DNA from: Nitzschia sp. DOCU1
Lineage: Eukaryota; Bacillariophyta; Bacillariophyceae; Bacillariales; Bacillariaceae
Direction of reading: 5' to 3'
NCBI GenBank assembly: GCA_951394045.1
Contig: OX595998.1
Span: 620,001 to 684,000 of the forward strand
DNA: 64,000 nucleotides
Of the stretch, positions 1 through 9,924 are shown in pieces. The notes under the pieces are model-generated. The model did not search any database. It worked only from the letters and a program-made list of their open reading frames with translations, and had not been told where the DNA came from. Numbering within the stretch: position 1 is the first letter of the stretch; each line of letters starts with the position of its first letter. Made by a program: the position numbers and the translations under genes.

Positions 1-1821
1 GGTCATTGCCATTGCCGGCTTCATAAACGCGGGCACACTGGCTTTGGCTGTTGTATGAACATTCATTTGATTAGATCTCGAAAATTTGAGCAGGTAGAAT
101 TCTCTCGATTTTCGACTGACGTCATCGAAATTCATTTGAACTGCATCGGCATCAGAAGCGCCTGCAGCAAGGGCCAAGTCTCGAGCCCACGACGTATGTT
201 GAATGCTAACCATTCGGAGTTTCTCGGGGTCTTCACGATGGAACGCTTTTTGCCGACGCTGTTCTTCAATGACGGAGCGGAGTGCAGTTCGGACGTTGGC
301 TTGCCGCTGGCGCCCTTCGTCAATGGAAGCAATATGTTCCAGACCTCTTCGCGAGTGCCCAAATTTGTGCCACCACTTGTCTCGTGTTTCCTCGTATTCT
401 TTCTTGGCCGCCAAGTCGCCCTTCTGAAAGGCTGCATGCCTCTCTGCCAACGAATACGCATGCTTGAGCGTCGATTGCTTATCCTTGTTTGGAAGTTGCC
501 AGGATTGGTTGGTAGCCAGCCAAATCTCACTTCCACCCTCCAACATGGCTTTTGTAATCATTCTACCAGTCTTGCGGAATTCTTCGTAATCGGACCGTTG
601 CCACCAAATCTGTCCCTTTTCGTCTGCGTCCATGTCCTTATGGCTTTTCATAGTCAGCACGCGTGCCATGGGGGAGAACTCCACATGAAGATTCTTCTTG
701 GGCTTGTTCACCGTTTCGTACGAAGGGAAAAGGGAACGGCGCCTGGCGTTGCCATCGGCGGAATTGTTCCCAGACACTGCTGCATCCTTGAGGTTGTTCC
801 GACTCACAGTAGATGCTCGCTTCAGAATACTTTTCGTTTTAGAGCCGTTTTCCGGGGGAACTAGTCCATTGAGAAGACCTTTCAGTTGTACAGCGGCTGG
901 ATCTTTCCCAACACCATTCGCATCCCCGCCTTCGGGCGAAGACGTCGGGCCTTTGGCATCCGGTTGGGCCAGCCGCAACCGAGCTAGAACAGCCTGTCGG
1001 TCCTTTTCTGATAGTTTTTCCCCCAGCACTTCACTCCCTGTTGAAATCTCATCATCGTCCTTGGAGCCACTACGGGAAGGTGGCCCCGACGAGGACCTAG
1101 TGCTCGTCTGGATCGCCATCATGCTTTCTTCGCCTGCGTTGTCAGTAGTGCCATCGTCGTCTGTTTCCTCGAGCGAATCTGACTTGGAAATCCATGGAAA
1201 TAAACAGCACCAAAAGGGCTGGGCTTTTTTGTTGTCGACCAGCGGCGTCCCACCAGCATACGCCGTATAATCTCCATAGTGTTCGAACTCGCTATAGTCT
1301 GCCGAAAACCCGGAATAACTTCCGTAGGATGTGTTGTTGGCTGTCGAAGATGCGGCCGATTCAGCCACTTGAGCAGCATCGGCTTGTTTGGACAGTTGAG
1401 ATGTATTGTCGGAATTAAGTGAGTCTGCCTCCCCTATGGATCCTGTGCCGACGTGGGCTTTTTCATCCGTCTCGCCTTTTTCAGGAAGCTCTTCGACTGC
1501 TGGATCCCTTTGTATCTCCATCCCATTTAGGGATGTGGGGCTGCTGTCCTTGTCGACCCCATTGGTTTCAGCAGCTGCAGCCGCAGCAGCCACAGCATCC
1601 AGATCCAATGTCCCGATCTCATGTGTGCTTAAACGCATCACTAACGTTTCCTCTTTTCCATCTTCTAAGGTAATCTCTTTGCTGGAAGGAGCAAACGCCG
1701 GCATGGGGGCTGCATGATGCTGCTTGTCCTCTGATGTGGGTTCGGAATGATCTTCATGCTCCTTTTGATGGGCCATTTCGGCCAGGTTGATCATCGAGTC
1801 CCTTGCAAGTCCTAGCGGCAT
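1..1821 (-). CDS. Uncharacterised low-complexity host protein, 3' end outside window
   Basis: Reading from an ATG at 1821 the frame stays open for 607 codons to the left edge, so the stop lies outside the window. The N-terminal half is acidic and Ser/Ala-rich, with a run of about seven alanines near residue 88. The middle has 'SEKDRQAVLARLRLAQ' and an 'LKRASTVSRNN' segment followed by a basic 'RRRSLFPSYETV' stretch. The C-terminal part looks folded: 'HVEFSPMARVLTMKSH', then 'WWQRSDYEEFRK', then 'KWWHKFGHSRRGLEHI'. I recognise no enzyme domain. The order of a hydrophobic 'V.FSP.A.V' strand, a Trp-rich helix and a Trp/Arg 'RGLE' helix resembles uncharacterised proteins frequent in diatoms, but this is from memory only. 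The ATG is the first in a frame that opens after a TGA near 1974; an upstream exon is possible because 'tttcag' precedes it. The gene lies in tandem downstream of the NOS gene. Confidence 0.75.
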   Translation of the reverse strand, partial: MPLGLARDSMINLAEMAHQKEHEDHSEPTSEDKQHHAAPMPAFAPSSKEITLEDGKEETLVMRLSTHEIGTLDLDAVAAAAAAAETNGVDKDSSPTSLNGMEIQRDPAVEELPEKGETDEKAHVGTGSIGEADSLNSDNTSQLSKQADAAQVAESAASSTANNTSYGSYSGFSADYSEFEHYGDYTAYAGGTPLVDNKKAQPFWCCLFPWISKSDSLEETDDDGTTDNAGEESMMAIQTSTRSSSGPPSRSGSKDDDEISTGSEVLGEKLSEKDRQAVLARLRLAQPDAKGPTSSPEGGDANGVGKDPAAVQLKGLLNGLVPPENGSKTKSILKRASTVSRNNLKDAAVSGNNSADGNARRRSLFPSYETVNKPKKNLHVEFSPMARVLTMKSHKDMDADEKGQIWWQRSDYEEFRKTGRMITKAMLEGGSEIWLATNQSWQLPNKDKQSTLKHAYSLAERHAAFQKGDLAAKKEYEETRDKWWHKFGHSRRGLEHIASIDEGRQRQANVRTALRSVIEEQRRQKAFHREDPEKLRMVSIQHTSWARDLALAAGASDADAVQMNFDDVSRKSREFYLLKFSRSNQMNVHTTAKASVPAFMKPAMAMT

Positions 1822-3548
1822 GGTGTAGCGTGCGAAGTCGGAGTGTTGCCGAAGATGGGGGAAATGAGAAGGGCTTTCTTCTGAAAACCCTGAAGACTAC
1901 AACAAATAGCCTCTACACTGACAAGAAGACCGCCTCTCGTCCCTGAAAACAGATGCTCAGACTTCCCAACTCAATGCGTGGGGTCACGCAGATTTCTGTA
2001 AGGCCTTTTACTTTCTAGAAAAGGAGCCCACTCCTGAGAATCTCGCACGATTTTGGTCCTCGATCCTCGAAACCAACCAGTAGCTCTTGTCTATCATGCA
2101 AATCCAAATTTCGTCGACTACAGATGCAAGGTACGACTTGTGTTCGTTCTAACACTTCGGTTGCTGCGTTGTTCTCAGCAGTCGTCCCCTCGAGGGACAA
2201 ACACGCACGAAGAATTGGCAGTCTGTGTTGTTCTTGCTTCCAACAACACAGCCCGTATGGAAACCGCACCACGCACCGCCGCATTCGATGCTTTCCTTTC
2301 TTGCGTCGGCAGATGCACCCGCCCCCATTGTAATTCAATTCATCGGAAGGAACACATATCGATGTGCAGGACAGTCGCTACGACATTCTTCGAGGTTCGC
2401 GTTGTTACTTCCAAAAACCGTCTCCTTAATTGACTTCATCAAAGAATCCGGCTTCTGTACGTTAGGGTTACATTTCGGCTGGAGCAAGGCTTCGCAACGG
2501 GATCTACCCGGCACGGTCTCAGATATCGTGAAGTCTGTGTCTTAGCCGGAATACGCTCAATTCCATCATACGTCAGTGGCCAGTTGCGCGTGGTAGGGTC
2601 AGTACTGAGAAATGGCAGCGTTTTCCTAAGAAGCAGCATGGATTTAGGTGCGTCACCCCCTTCTAATTTTAGAGGCGGAAGCCCCGACTTTCTCATGGGC
2701 TTCGAGTTACCGACCGGTCGAAGTGGTCCCTGGTCGACGCCCCGCCGCCCGCCGCCGCCATCCATCCTCTGCCGGTGGTGCCACGTCGAGCGAAAAGCAT
2801 GAAAGTTCTACCGGTAGTCGAGTAGGTCTCAGATGACCATTTTTGAAGTAATGCATGCATGCTACCGGTAGTAGCACTCAGGCACCATAGTCTTCTATTT
2901 CTTTGCATTAATTTGGATTTTAATCTAGACAGCCACTTTCGCTGCCGTTACCTATCTCCTCTACCGGTAGTAGAGGACAAGGAAGCGTTCACAGCAGCAG
3001 CCAGTGGCAGGAAATCTAAATCCCCTCTCCGGCTGCCAGCCGGAGCACATGATGTGCTATCGGATATCCACCACTTCTGTTCGTCCAGCAGTGCTGCTGG
3101 TTGTTAGTCGAGGGGCGACGTATCGATGGGATCCTCCGACACGAATTGGGTCAAACACAACTAGATCTTCTTGAGCAGAGCAGCCAGAGGGTGTTACTAA
3201 TGTAAACAAACAAACTTTGGCCTTTGTTGCAAAGTCCCACCCAGACTTTGCATTCTTCGTCTACTAGTAGTAGAACTACGCGTAAGCAGAGATTGTAGGT
3301 GGTGCTACAGCTTCATCTTGTCCTCTCAATCTTTTGTCTCCAATATTTTATCAATAGCATTTGTCCCTTAAGCACATATAAGAATTCGTCAGTTACCAAC
3401 CACGCAACAGCTGAGCTCACCATAGTAGCATTCTCCGAGTAGTATGGCTTGTTGCCCCACGCATGGCAGTGCCTTCGATCAATTTTATTCACATGAGTCC
3501 AATTAGTCATTCCCGCAAAAAAGTCCTATCCAAAAAAGATTCCGTCAT
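1822..3548. other. Intergenic region: NOS 3' flank and upstream region of the leftmost gene
   Basis: No convincing coding sequence is visible; the short ORFs have no recognisable composition. The right end is the original 3' untranslated region of the NOS gene, now cut off by Copia 1: at 3548-3545 the minus strand supplies the last A of the native TAA stop, followed at once by TGA. The middle carries three copies of a perfect 10-bp palindrome, listed separately. Confidence 0.6.
2808..2970. repeat. Three copies of palindrome CTACCGGTAG
   Basis: The perfect palindrome CTACCGGTAG occurs at 2808-2817, 2862-2871 and 2961-2970. A fourth copy lies at 15858-15867 in the NOS upstream region. The third copy sits in a looser inverted repeat (CTCT..GTAGAG). 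The clustering upstream of a gene start suggests a binding site for a dimeric protein, but function is unknown. Confidence 0.5.
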
Positions 3549-3553
3549 TAAAG
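3549..3553. repeat. Target-site duplication, left copy (Copia 1)
   Basis: TAAAG directly before the 5' LTR matches TAAAG directly after the 3' LTR. On the minus strand this is CTTTA, the end of the last NOS codon plus the first two bases of its TAA stop. Confidence 0.95.
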
Positions 3554-3903
3554 TGTGAGAAAATGCTGACGCTTGTAACGCGCGCCGGGCGAGATGTGTC
3601 GCCGGGCGGCGTCATTGTTGACGCACCGCCTACACAATATGAGTGTCACAAGTTTGGACGATGACGCTGCTACCGATATCGCCTATGTGGTCGATATTGT
3701 TGACGGTTGCAGATATTTCGGTTCATGTGTTTCCAACTTAAGATACGACCCGACGCGTTCACATTCTACGCAAGTCGGTAGTAGTCTACTTTTATGTGTT
3801 ACAGAAATTTCGGAGTTTGTTGACGAAATCTCCCGAGTCGGAGACGAATAGCTCCTCAATAAAATAGCTCACAATCTTTCCTTTAAAGAAGTTATTTCTC
3901 GCA
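3554..3903 (+). repeat. 5' LTR of Copia 1
   Basis: 350 bp, TG...CA ends, identical to the 3' LTR over its length. An AATAAA-type signal lies near 3856 in the last 50 bp. A GC-rich 'cgcgccgggcgagatgtgtc' segment near the start may belong to the promoter. Confidence 0.95.
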
Positions 3904-3919
3904 GGTTATGAGCCCAACG
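3904..3919 (+). promoter_or_regulatory. Putative primer-binding site of Copia 1 (initiator tRNA anticodon arm)
   Basis: GGTTATGAGCCCAACG directly abuts the 5' LTR. Its reverse complement contains GGGCTCATAACC, the anticodon stem-loop of eukaryotic initiator tRNA-Met with the CAT anticodon. Drosophila copia and yeast Ty5 are known to prime from a half-tRNA cut in this loop. That this element does the same is inference. Confidence 0.55.
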
Positions 3920-3987
3920 TACTTTGCGTACGGAAGCGATACAACAAGATTGTCAACTTACGTTCGGGACGAGATACGAATCCAACC

Positions 3988-5361
3988 ATGGCGGATGCAG
4001 ACGCTGTAGCCGCTCTTCAGGCCCAGGTGGCCGCGATGCAACAGTTGATGCAGCAGCAGGGACAGCAGCTCGCTCAGGCGCAACAAGCCGCGATCGCAGC
4101 ACAACAAGCTGCCCAAAATGCAGCGCAACAACAACAACAACCGCCTCAAGTGGCGGCTGGACCGATTCTAATGTCCCCTTGGGATGGTGACATCGATCTT
4201 GGTACAAAGGTCGGGACTTCTTTGTGGAATCGTGGAATTGAGCCCTGTGAGACTAAGTTCTCGGGCGATGTCAAAGATTTGCCTCAGTTTTTGGCCAGTT
4301 TCGGTAATCAAGCCGACATGTGCCGCAAGTGGGCAGCACTTTTGATGGTGAACAATAAATACATCCCGACTCACTATGGAGAAATCAAGGAGTCGGACGC
4401 AATCGCAGCGAAGGATGCTCGTGCTGCGGCGGCTGCACCTGTGACGGTAGCCGGCGCACAAGAGAAGATTCATACTAAGATGATGTACCACTACGTGTGG
4501 AACAGCCTTGGCGCGGCGCCACAAAAGAAGTTGGCCCCCAAGCGCGCCTCTCTTGGAGAAGACGGACCTCTACTATTGTATTATGTCCTAAGTGGAACTT
4601 TCGCCGCGACGCACACTTCTACCTTTGCAATTAAGGAGAAGTTCTTCGAGTTGCACTTGAAGAAATACAAGTGGAACGTCCAGTTGCTAAATCAGGATGT
4701 GCGGGAGAAGCTCGTCGACTTGATTGCAGCTGGCCACGCATCAGACGAGACTGAGACTCTCATTGCGCTTTTCCGTGCTTATAAAACGGCTACGAATGAA
4801 GAATTCCTCGCTTCCGTCAATTTCTGGAAGAACGAATGGAATTCGTCCACTATCACTACTGCTGAGCAATTGATGGACCGTGCCGACAAGAAATATTCTG
4901 AACTTCGCGATCTTGGCTCGTGGAGCAAGCGCTCTGCGAAAGATGAGCAAATCGTTGCGCTCACGTCGAAGATTGAGGCTTTAACCAAACAAGGTGGCGG
5001 TAAGCCAAACGATAAGAAGCGCGCCAAGCGGGGTAAGAAAGGTAATGCTACTCCCGAATGGAAGAAGGACAAAAGTCTTTCTACCACCAATAAATACACC
5101 CACGATGGCAAGGAATACCAATGGTGTACCGGTCCTGGTCACAACGGTGTCGGGATGTGGGTTCGCCACTCCCCTGGCAAATGTGTTGTTCAGCATGCCA
5201 ATGTTGCTGCAAAAAGTAACAAATCCGGTGGCAGCACTTCCTCTGAGAGCCAGACTGGACTTAACAAGGCGGCTCTGACCTCAATGCTCAAGCAGAAGGG
5301 TCTCTCCCAAGATGAAGTTGATAGCAAGATCGAAGCGATCGTGGCTGTCATGGACTCCTGA
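3988..5361 (+). CDS. gag: Copia 1 Gag (capsid/nucleocapsid)
   Basis: 457-residue Gag-like protein beginning at the first ATG after the primer-binding region. An N-terminal Gln/Ala-rich coiled-coil-like stretch (residues 5-55) is followed by a helical capsid-like region. A basic linker (near 330-360, 'KKRAKRGKKGN') leads to a Cys/His segment, 'YQWCTGPGHNGVGMWVRH..GKC', that takes the place of a CCHC zinc knuckle. It would form the virus-like particle and package RNA. The frame ends at TGA (5359-5361), but the same frame stays open into pol, so Pol is probably made as a readthrough fusion. Assignment is by position and composition, since Gag sequences diverge fast. Confidence 0.85.
   Translation: MADADAVAALQAQVAAMQQLMQQQGQQLAQAQQAAIAAQQAAQNAAQQQQQPPQVAAGPILMSPWDGDIDLGTKVGTSLWNRGIEPCETKFSGDVKDLPQFLASFGNQADMCRKWAALLMVNNKYIPTHYGEIKESDAIAAKDARAAAAAPVTVAGAQEKIHTKMMYHYVWNSLGAAPQKKLAPKRASLGEDGPLLLYYVLSGTFAATHTSTFAIKEKFFELHLKKYKWNVQLLNQDVREKLVDLIAAGHASDETETLIALFRAYKTATNEEFLASVNFWKNEWNSSTITTAEQLMDRADKKYSELRDLGSWSKRSAKDEQIVALTSKIEALTKQGGGKPNDKKRAKRGKKGNATPEWKKDKSLSTTNKYTHDGKEYQWCTGPGHNGVGMWVRHSPGKCVVQHANVAAKSNKSGGSTSSESQTGLNKAALTSMLKQKGLSQDEVDSKIEAIVAVMDS
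5359..5361 (+). promoter_or_regulatory. In-frame TGA between gag and pol, candidate readthrough stop (Copia 1)
   Basis: Gag ends ...GAC TCC TGA AGG GGA and the frame continues without another stop through all of pol. The first ATG comes eight codons later at 5386. A single stop with no frame change is the arrangement used for stop suppression in gammaretroviruses. Confidence 0.6.
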
Positions 5362-5385
5362 AGGGGATGCCTGTGGTCGCACATA

Positions 5386-8300
5386 ATGTGCTTCTGCAGG
5401 CTTATTTGGCACCTCGCTTGGGTTGCCTGTTTCGGGTATCAACCGCTATTTCCAGATTGGTTGTTGACTTTGTTCTTTAATCCGGCACTGGGTATACCCA
5501 TGCTGAAGATTGCTTTCGTGTATGCGGTCGGCATCTTCGATATGCCCCCGATATTAAAAGCGTTACCTCGAGACAAGCGGCCGATTCGACGGCGCACACA
5601 GAGACGCCCTCCGATTGGTATTTGCGTACTACCGGAGTTCTATATGGCGCTATCGCATATTCAATTGAAGGAATCCTTTGCTCGCATGTACCATTTGCTT
5701 TGGTACTGCAGAGCCAAGTTGGCCTATCGAGATTTCTCACTTTTGGTTTTGATGGAACGAGCAATTGCGCATATATCTGTGCTTTGCTTTCTCTTGTTCC
5801 GCAAGCCTCCCGACAAGTTCTATTGCATTCGCGATGTAATTATCCAAGTTCGCCCGCGACGACGCAAGCTGTTGCTCGTTGTCGGTAACATTTTGCTCTT
5901 TCTTATGGCCCTGTGCCTAATGAGTCCTACTGCTATCATAAGCCCCTGCGAAACTCCTCTGAATGAAGGCGACACGGCTCCTAATTTTGACGAGTCTTAT
6001 TCGCTTCTACACGCACTTTCAACTACCGGCGATAACACGGATGACGATTCGCAACCACGCGATGTTGGAAATTGGGGATCTGATTCTTTTCCAGTAGTGG
6101 TTGACTCTGCAACGAGTAAAACACTAACGCCCTTTTTGTCCGACTTGATCGATGCACGCCCTTATCGCTGCAAATTGACGGGTGTTGGTGACGGCCAAAT
6201 TACCCATGTCGGTAAAGTCAGATGGCACACTCTCGACATTCAAGGCAACGCAGTGGTTCTTGAGGACAACGACGCATACTACAGTCCCAATGTACCTTAC
6301 CGTTTATTATGCCCTCACAGTTGGCGCAAGCACATGAACCAAAAGCGTTACGCTGCTGGAGAAACTGAGGGAGACGGCGCCACATTTTGCCTTCATCCCG
6401 ACGATGATGCAGGTTACATCCTCTCCTGGAATCGAGGGAGGACGGTCGTCGAGGCACCCCTTGATTCTTCAGTCAACCTTCCGATGGTTCAAGCTCATGC
6501 GACGTATCATGGGTACTGTTCTTTTGTTGGCGGCTTTCCTCAGACGCCTGACATTGTGCCCGACGATGAAGAGGATTCTCCGGAGACGATGTTGCTTCCT
6601 GTGCCACCTGATGCCAATGTGGTGTCGGATGATGAAGCCTCTTTGAGTGATGCTGACGACAATGATGAAACTGATGATGCGAGTTCCTCTGATGAGCAAC
6701 TTGCGCGCCTACAGAGGATCGTTAAGAAAGTAACGTTCTCCACAGAACCCAACACCAATGAACGTGCTGAGAACATCGATGAACCCCTGACTCCTCGAGA
6801 TGAAGCCTTGTTTATGGGTTGGCACGTGAAATTGGGACATGCGCCCTTCAAGAATATTCGTTGGGCGGCAGAACTCGGAATATTGCCCCAAAAGCTTGCG
6901 AAATGCCGTAATATTGTGTGCCCCGCATGCCTCTATGGCAAGCAAAAACGACGGCCTTGGAGAACCAAGGGCCAGAACAAACAAGGCGCACTGAAGAAGG
7001 CTACAAAGCCCGGCGAATGCGTATCTGTGGATCAGCTAATATCAAGCACACCTGGACTGGTTGCACAAAGCACGGGAAAACTCACTACGAGGCGATACAA
7101 GGTCGCAACAGTGTTCGTCGACCACTACTCTGATTTGGACTACGTGCATGTGCAAGAATCGACGTCTGCGGCCGACACGATCGAAGCGAAACGAGCTTTT
7201 GAAAGTTTTGCGGCTGAACACGGTGTTACTATCAAACACTATCATGCTGACAATGGAATATTTGCTTCAAAGGGATTTCGCGAAGAAGTCGCAGCCTGCG
7301 GTCAAACGTTAAGTTTCTGTGGAGTCGGCGCTCATCACCAAAATGGTGTGTGTGAGCGGCGTATTCAAGATTTGTGCGACTCTGCACGTGCCGAGTTGGC
7401 ATACGCAGCACACCGAAACCCTGCAGTAACAGCCGAGTTGTGGCCCTATGCACTACGACATGCATCGTATGTGCGGCGCATTTTGCCCCGACAAGGACAT
7501 TCAATGTCCCCCGAGGAACTATTCTCTGGATCAAGAATTCGACCCACTACGCGCTTTCTCCATGCATTCGGATGCCCAGTTTATGTACTTAAAGCTGCCC
7601 TACAAAGTGGGACGCCCCATCCGAAATGGGACGATCGATCTCGAGTTGGCGTGTACCTCGGGCATTCTCGACAGCACGCATCAAGTGTGTCGTTAATCAT
7701 GAATCCGCAGACTGGGCATATATCGCCTCAGTTTCATTGTGTGTTTGACGACGCATTTGACAGTGCTAAAACTGATAAAAGTTTCGGCACTGTATGGGCT
7801 GAAAAGGCGGGATTTGCCGAACAACGAGCCAACAACGAAGCGCGTGACGATTATTCAAAAATTGTGATTCCGCAGGGACTACAAGTGCCTTTTGTTCAGG
7901 ACAATGGGCGCGACGAGCCGAATGAAGAACCTCCAATGCAAGAAAATGAGGGAGCCGATGACGGCGAAATTCAGGGCAATGTTACTGAGCAGAACGAGGA
8001 TGATCGTGAATTGGAACAAGTTGCTGTCGAAGCATCACAAAGACCAGAACGAACGACGCGCAGCGGTCGACGTATTCAACGAAGTCAGCGATTACAAGAG
8101 TCGCCCCTGCTACAGCAACTACAATCATTCGTCTCTATTGCAAAGCATGCTTCCGATGTGTTAACTCGACTCGATGAAGACTCTCTAACAGCCCTAACTA
8201 AGGAGTTAGTGGCGTTTCCAGCAAGTCTCGCCGATCCTGATACTATGTATCTAAACGAGGCAATGAAACAAGACGATCGTGACGAATTCCTCAAGGCCAT

Positions 8301-9885
8301 GGTCAAAGAGATCGAAGACCACACCGTTCGCGGTCATTGGCGAGTAACTACAAGAGCCGAAATGCGACAACGCGGCTACAACTTTAAACCGATCGCCGCT
8401 ATCTGGTCGTTCAAGCGCAAGCGAAATCCAATGGGACAAATCACCAAGTACAAGGCCCGTTTGTGTTGCCATGGTGGCCAAACTGTTCAAGGCGTGCACT
8501 ACCATGAGACTTTCTCTCCCGTCGTCGCTTGGTCGACGGTGCGCCTGCTTTTGACGCTCTCTGAAATCTACGGGTGGCACGCGAGACAAATCGACTTTGT
8601 GCTAGCGTTTCCGCAAGCTGATGTCAAGACCGATGTCTATATGCACATCCCCGAAAAGTTTCGGGTCAAAAACGGAAAGCTTGAACTTGACATTGATGCC
8701 CCGCATCCTTCTAAGCAAGACGCAATCGTCAAGCTGATCAAGAACGTTTATGGCCTCAAAGATGCATCCAAAACATGGGTAGACCACATTACTCGTGGAT
8801 TGTTGGATTATGGGTTCAAACAGAGCGAAGTCGACCCTTGCTTATTTGTCAAAGGCGACATGTTGTTCTGCCTGTACGTTGACGACGCGATTTGCCTGAC
8901 ACCGAAGAAAGAAGACGCCGATAGGTTGATTGCTGATTTGAAACAAAGAGGGTATATCCTGACGGACGAAGGCTCGTTGTCTGCCTATTTGGGGATCCAA
9001 GTCGAGCGCCTCAAAGGCAACAGAATCTCAATGACTCAGCCGGCGTTGATTGAACGCATTATTGCGCAAGTAAATCTGAAGGACCAGCGAATGCATGACA
9101 CACCGGCTGACGTGATCCTGCATCGCGATGAAAATGGCCCGCCACGGAAGACTGACTTCCACTACCGCTCAATTATTGGCCAATTGAATTACTTGGCTGG
9201 CACCACTCGACCGGAAATCCAGTTCGCTGTCCACCAATGTGCTCAATTCAGCGAAAATCCCAAGATGTCCCACGAAAAGGCTGTCAAGCGAATTGTCAGA
9301 TATTTGAAGAAGACAAAAGACAAGGGACTTATCATGACGGTCGACAAGACCAAAGGAATCGAATGTTACGTCGACGCCGACTTTGCTGGCGGATACCAAA
9401 AAGAAAACCCGATGAATCCTCGCGATTGCCTCTCTCGCACTGGGATGATTGTCAAGTTTGCTGGATGCCCCATTGTGTGGAGCTCCAAACTTCAAAGCAC
9501 CATCGCTCTTTCGACAACTGAGGCTGAGTATATTGCGCTCAGCACTGCCGCTCGTGAAGTCATTTACTTGATGAATTTGACCGACGAATTGCGAGCCCAA
9601 GGCGTTAAGCTCATCGCCGATCAACCAAAGATCCAATGCCGAGTCTTCGAAGACAACTCTGGCGCGATCGAGTTGGCAAAACTCCCGAAACTTCGACCAA
9701 GAACGAAGCACCTGGCGATTCAGTACCACCACTTTCGCTCTTGGACAGTGCGTGGTATGAACAATGAAGAACCACGAATTAAAGTGGAGTACATTGCGAC
9801 GAAAGAACAAGAGGCGGATATTATGACGAAGCCGTTGCCTCGTGTGTTATTCGAAAGTTTGCGACTACGCTTGTGTGGGTGGTAA
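5386..9885 (+). CDS. pol: Copia 1 Pol polyprotein
   Basis: 1499 residues counted from ATG 5386; the natural start may be readthrough from gag. The first ~200 residues hold about three hydrophobic segments (for example 'LLLVVGNILLFLMALCLM'), unusual for Pol. Then come a protease-like core with 'VVVDSATS' (~238) in place of the usual D-[ST]-G; the integrase zinc motif 'LGHAPFK...CPACLYGK' (~480-520); the integrase catalytic triad in 'VSVDQ', 'YHADNG' and 'HHQNGVCERR' (~545, 615, 653); a Glu/Asp-rich linker; reverse transcriptase with 'LYVDDAI' (~1163); and RNase H with 'VDADFAGG', 'STTEAEY' and 'EDNSGAIE' (~1327-1430). The frame is intact and ends TAA. Close in domain sequence to Copia 2, more distant from Copia 3. 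Confidence 0.95.
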   Translation: MCFCRLIWHLAWVACFGYQPLFPDWLLTLFFNPALGIPMLKIAFVYAVGIFDMPPILKALPRDKRPIRRRTQRRPPIGICVLPEFYMALSHIQLKESFARMYHLLWYCRAKLAYRDFSLLVLMERAIAHISVLCFLLFRKPPDKFYCIRDVIIQVRPRRRKLLLVVGNILLFLMALCLMSPTAIISPCETPLNEGDTAPNFDESYSLLHALSTTGDNTDDDSQPRDVGNWGSDSFPVVVDSATSKTLTPFLSDLIDARPYRCKLTGVGDGQITHVGKVRWHTLDIQGNAVVLEDNDAYYSPNVPYRLLCPHSWRKHMNQKRYAAGETEGDGATFCLHPDDDAGYILSWNRGRTVVEAPLDSSVNLPMVQAHATYHGYCSFVGGFPQTPDIVPDDEEDSPETMLLPVPPDANVVSDDEASLSDADDNDETDDASSSDEQLARLQRIVKKVTFSTEPNTNERAENIDEPLTPRDEALFMGWHVKLGHAPFKNIRWAAELGILPQKLAKCRNIVCPACLYGKQKRRPWRTKGQNKQGALKKATKPGECVSVDQLISSTPGLVAQSTGKLTTRRYKVATVFVDHYSDLDYVHVQESTSAADTIEAKRAFESFAAEHGVTIKHYHADNGIFASKGFREEVAACGQTLSFCGVGAHHQNGVCERRIQDLCDSARAELAYAAHRNPAVTAELWPYALRHASYVRRILPRQGHSMSPEELFSGSRIRPTTRFLHAFGCPVYVLKAALQSGTPHPKWDDRSRVGVYLGHSRQHASSVSLIMNPQTGHISPQFHCVFDDAFDSAKTDKSFGTVWAEKAGFAEQRANNEARDDYSKIVIPQGLQVPFVQDNGRDEPNEEPPMQENEGADDGEIQGNVTEQNEDDRELEQVAVEASQRPERTTRSGRRIQRSQRLQESPLLQQLQSFVSIAKHASDVLTRLDEDSLTALTKELVAFPASLADPDTMYLNEAMKQDDRDEFLKAMVKEIEDHTVRGHWRVTTRAEMRQRGYNFKPIAAIWSFKRKRNPMGQITKYKARLCCHGGQTVQGVHYHETFSPVVAWSTVRLLLTLSEIYGWHARQIDFVLAFPQADVKTDVYMHIPEKFRVKNGKLELDIDAPHPSKQDAIVKLIKNVYGLKDASKTWVDHITRGLLDYGFKQSEVDPCLFVKGDMLFCLYVDDAICLTPKKEDADRLIADLKQRGYILTDEGSLSAYLGIQVERLKGNRISMTQPALIERIIAQVNLKDQRMHDTPADVILHRDENGPPRKTDFHYRSIIGQLNYLAGTTRPEIQFAVHQCAQFSENPKMSHEKAVKRIVRYLKKTKDKGLIMTVDKTKGIECYVDADFAGGYQKENPMNPRDCLSRTGMIVKFAGCPIVWSSKLQSTIALSTTEAEYIALSTAAREVIYLMNLTDELRAQGVKLIADQPKIQCRVFEDNSGAIELAKLPKLRPRTKHLAIQYHHFRSWTVRGMNNEEPRIKVEYIATKEQEADIMTKPLPRVLFESLRLRLCGW

Positions 9886-9913
9886 AAATTTGAATCCCGA
9901 CCTTGCGTGCCAT

Positions 9914-9924
9914 GTGAGAGGGAG
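9914..9924 (+). other. Polypurine tract of Copia 1
   Basis: GTGAGAGGGAG lies directly before the 3' LTR, the position where plus-strand DNA synthesis is primed in LTR elements. Confidence 0.7.

Noticed and set aside
3594..3851. 85-codon ORF inside both LTRs of Copia 1
   Set aside because: Present only because the LTRs are identical; it has no family features, and LTR sequence is not expected to code.
9169..9810. 213-codon ORF antisense to Copia 1 RNase H
   Set aside because: Shadow of pol; its composition follows the complementary codons.
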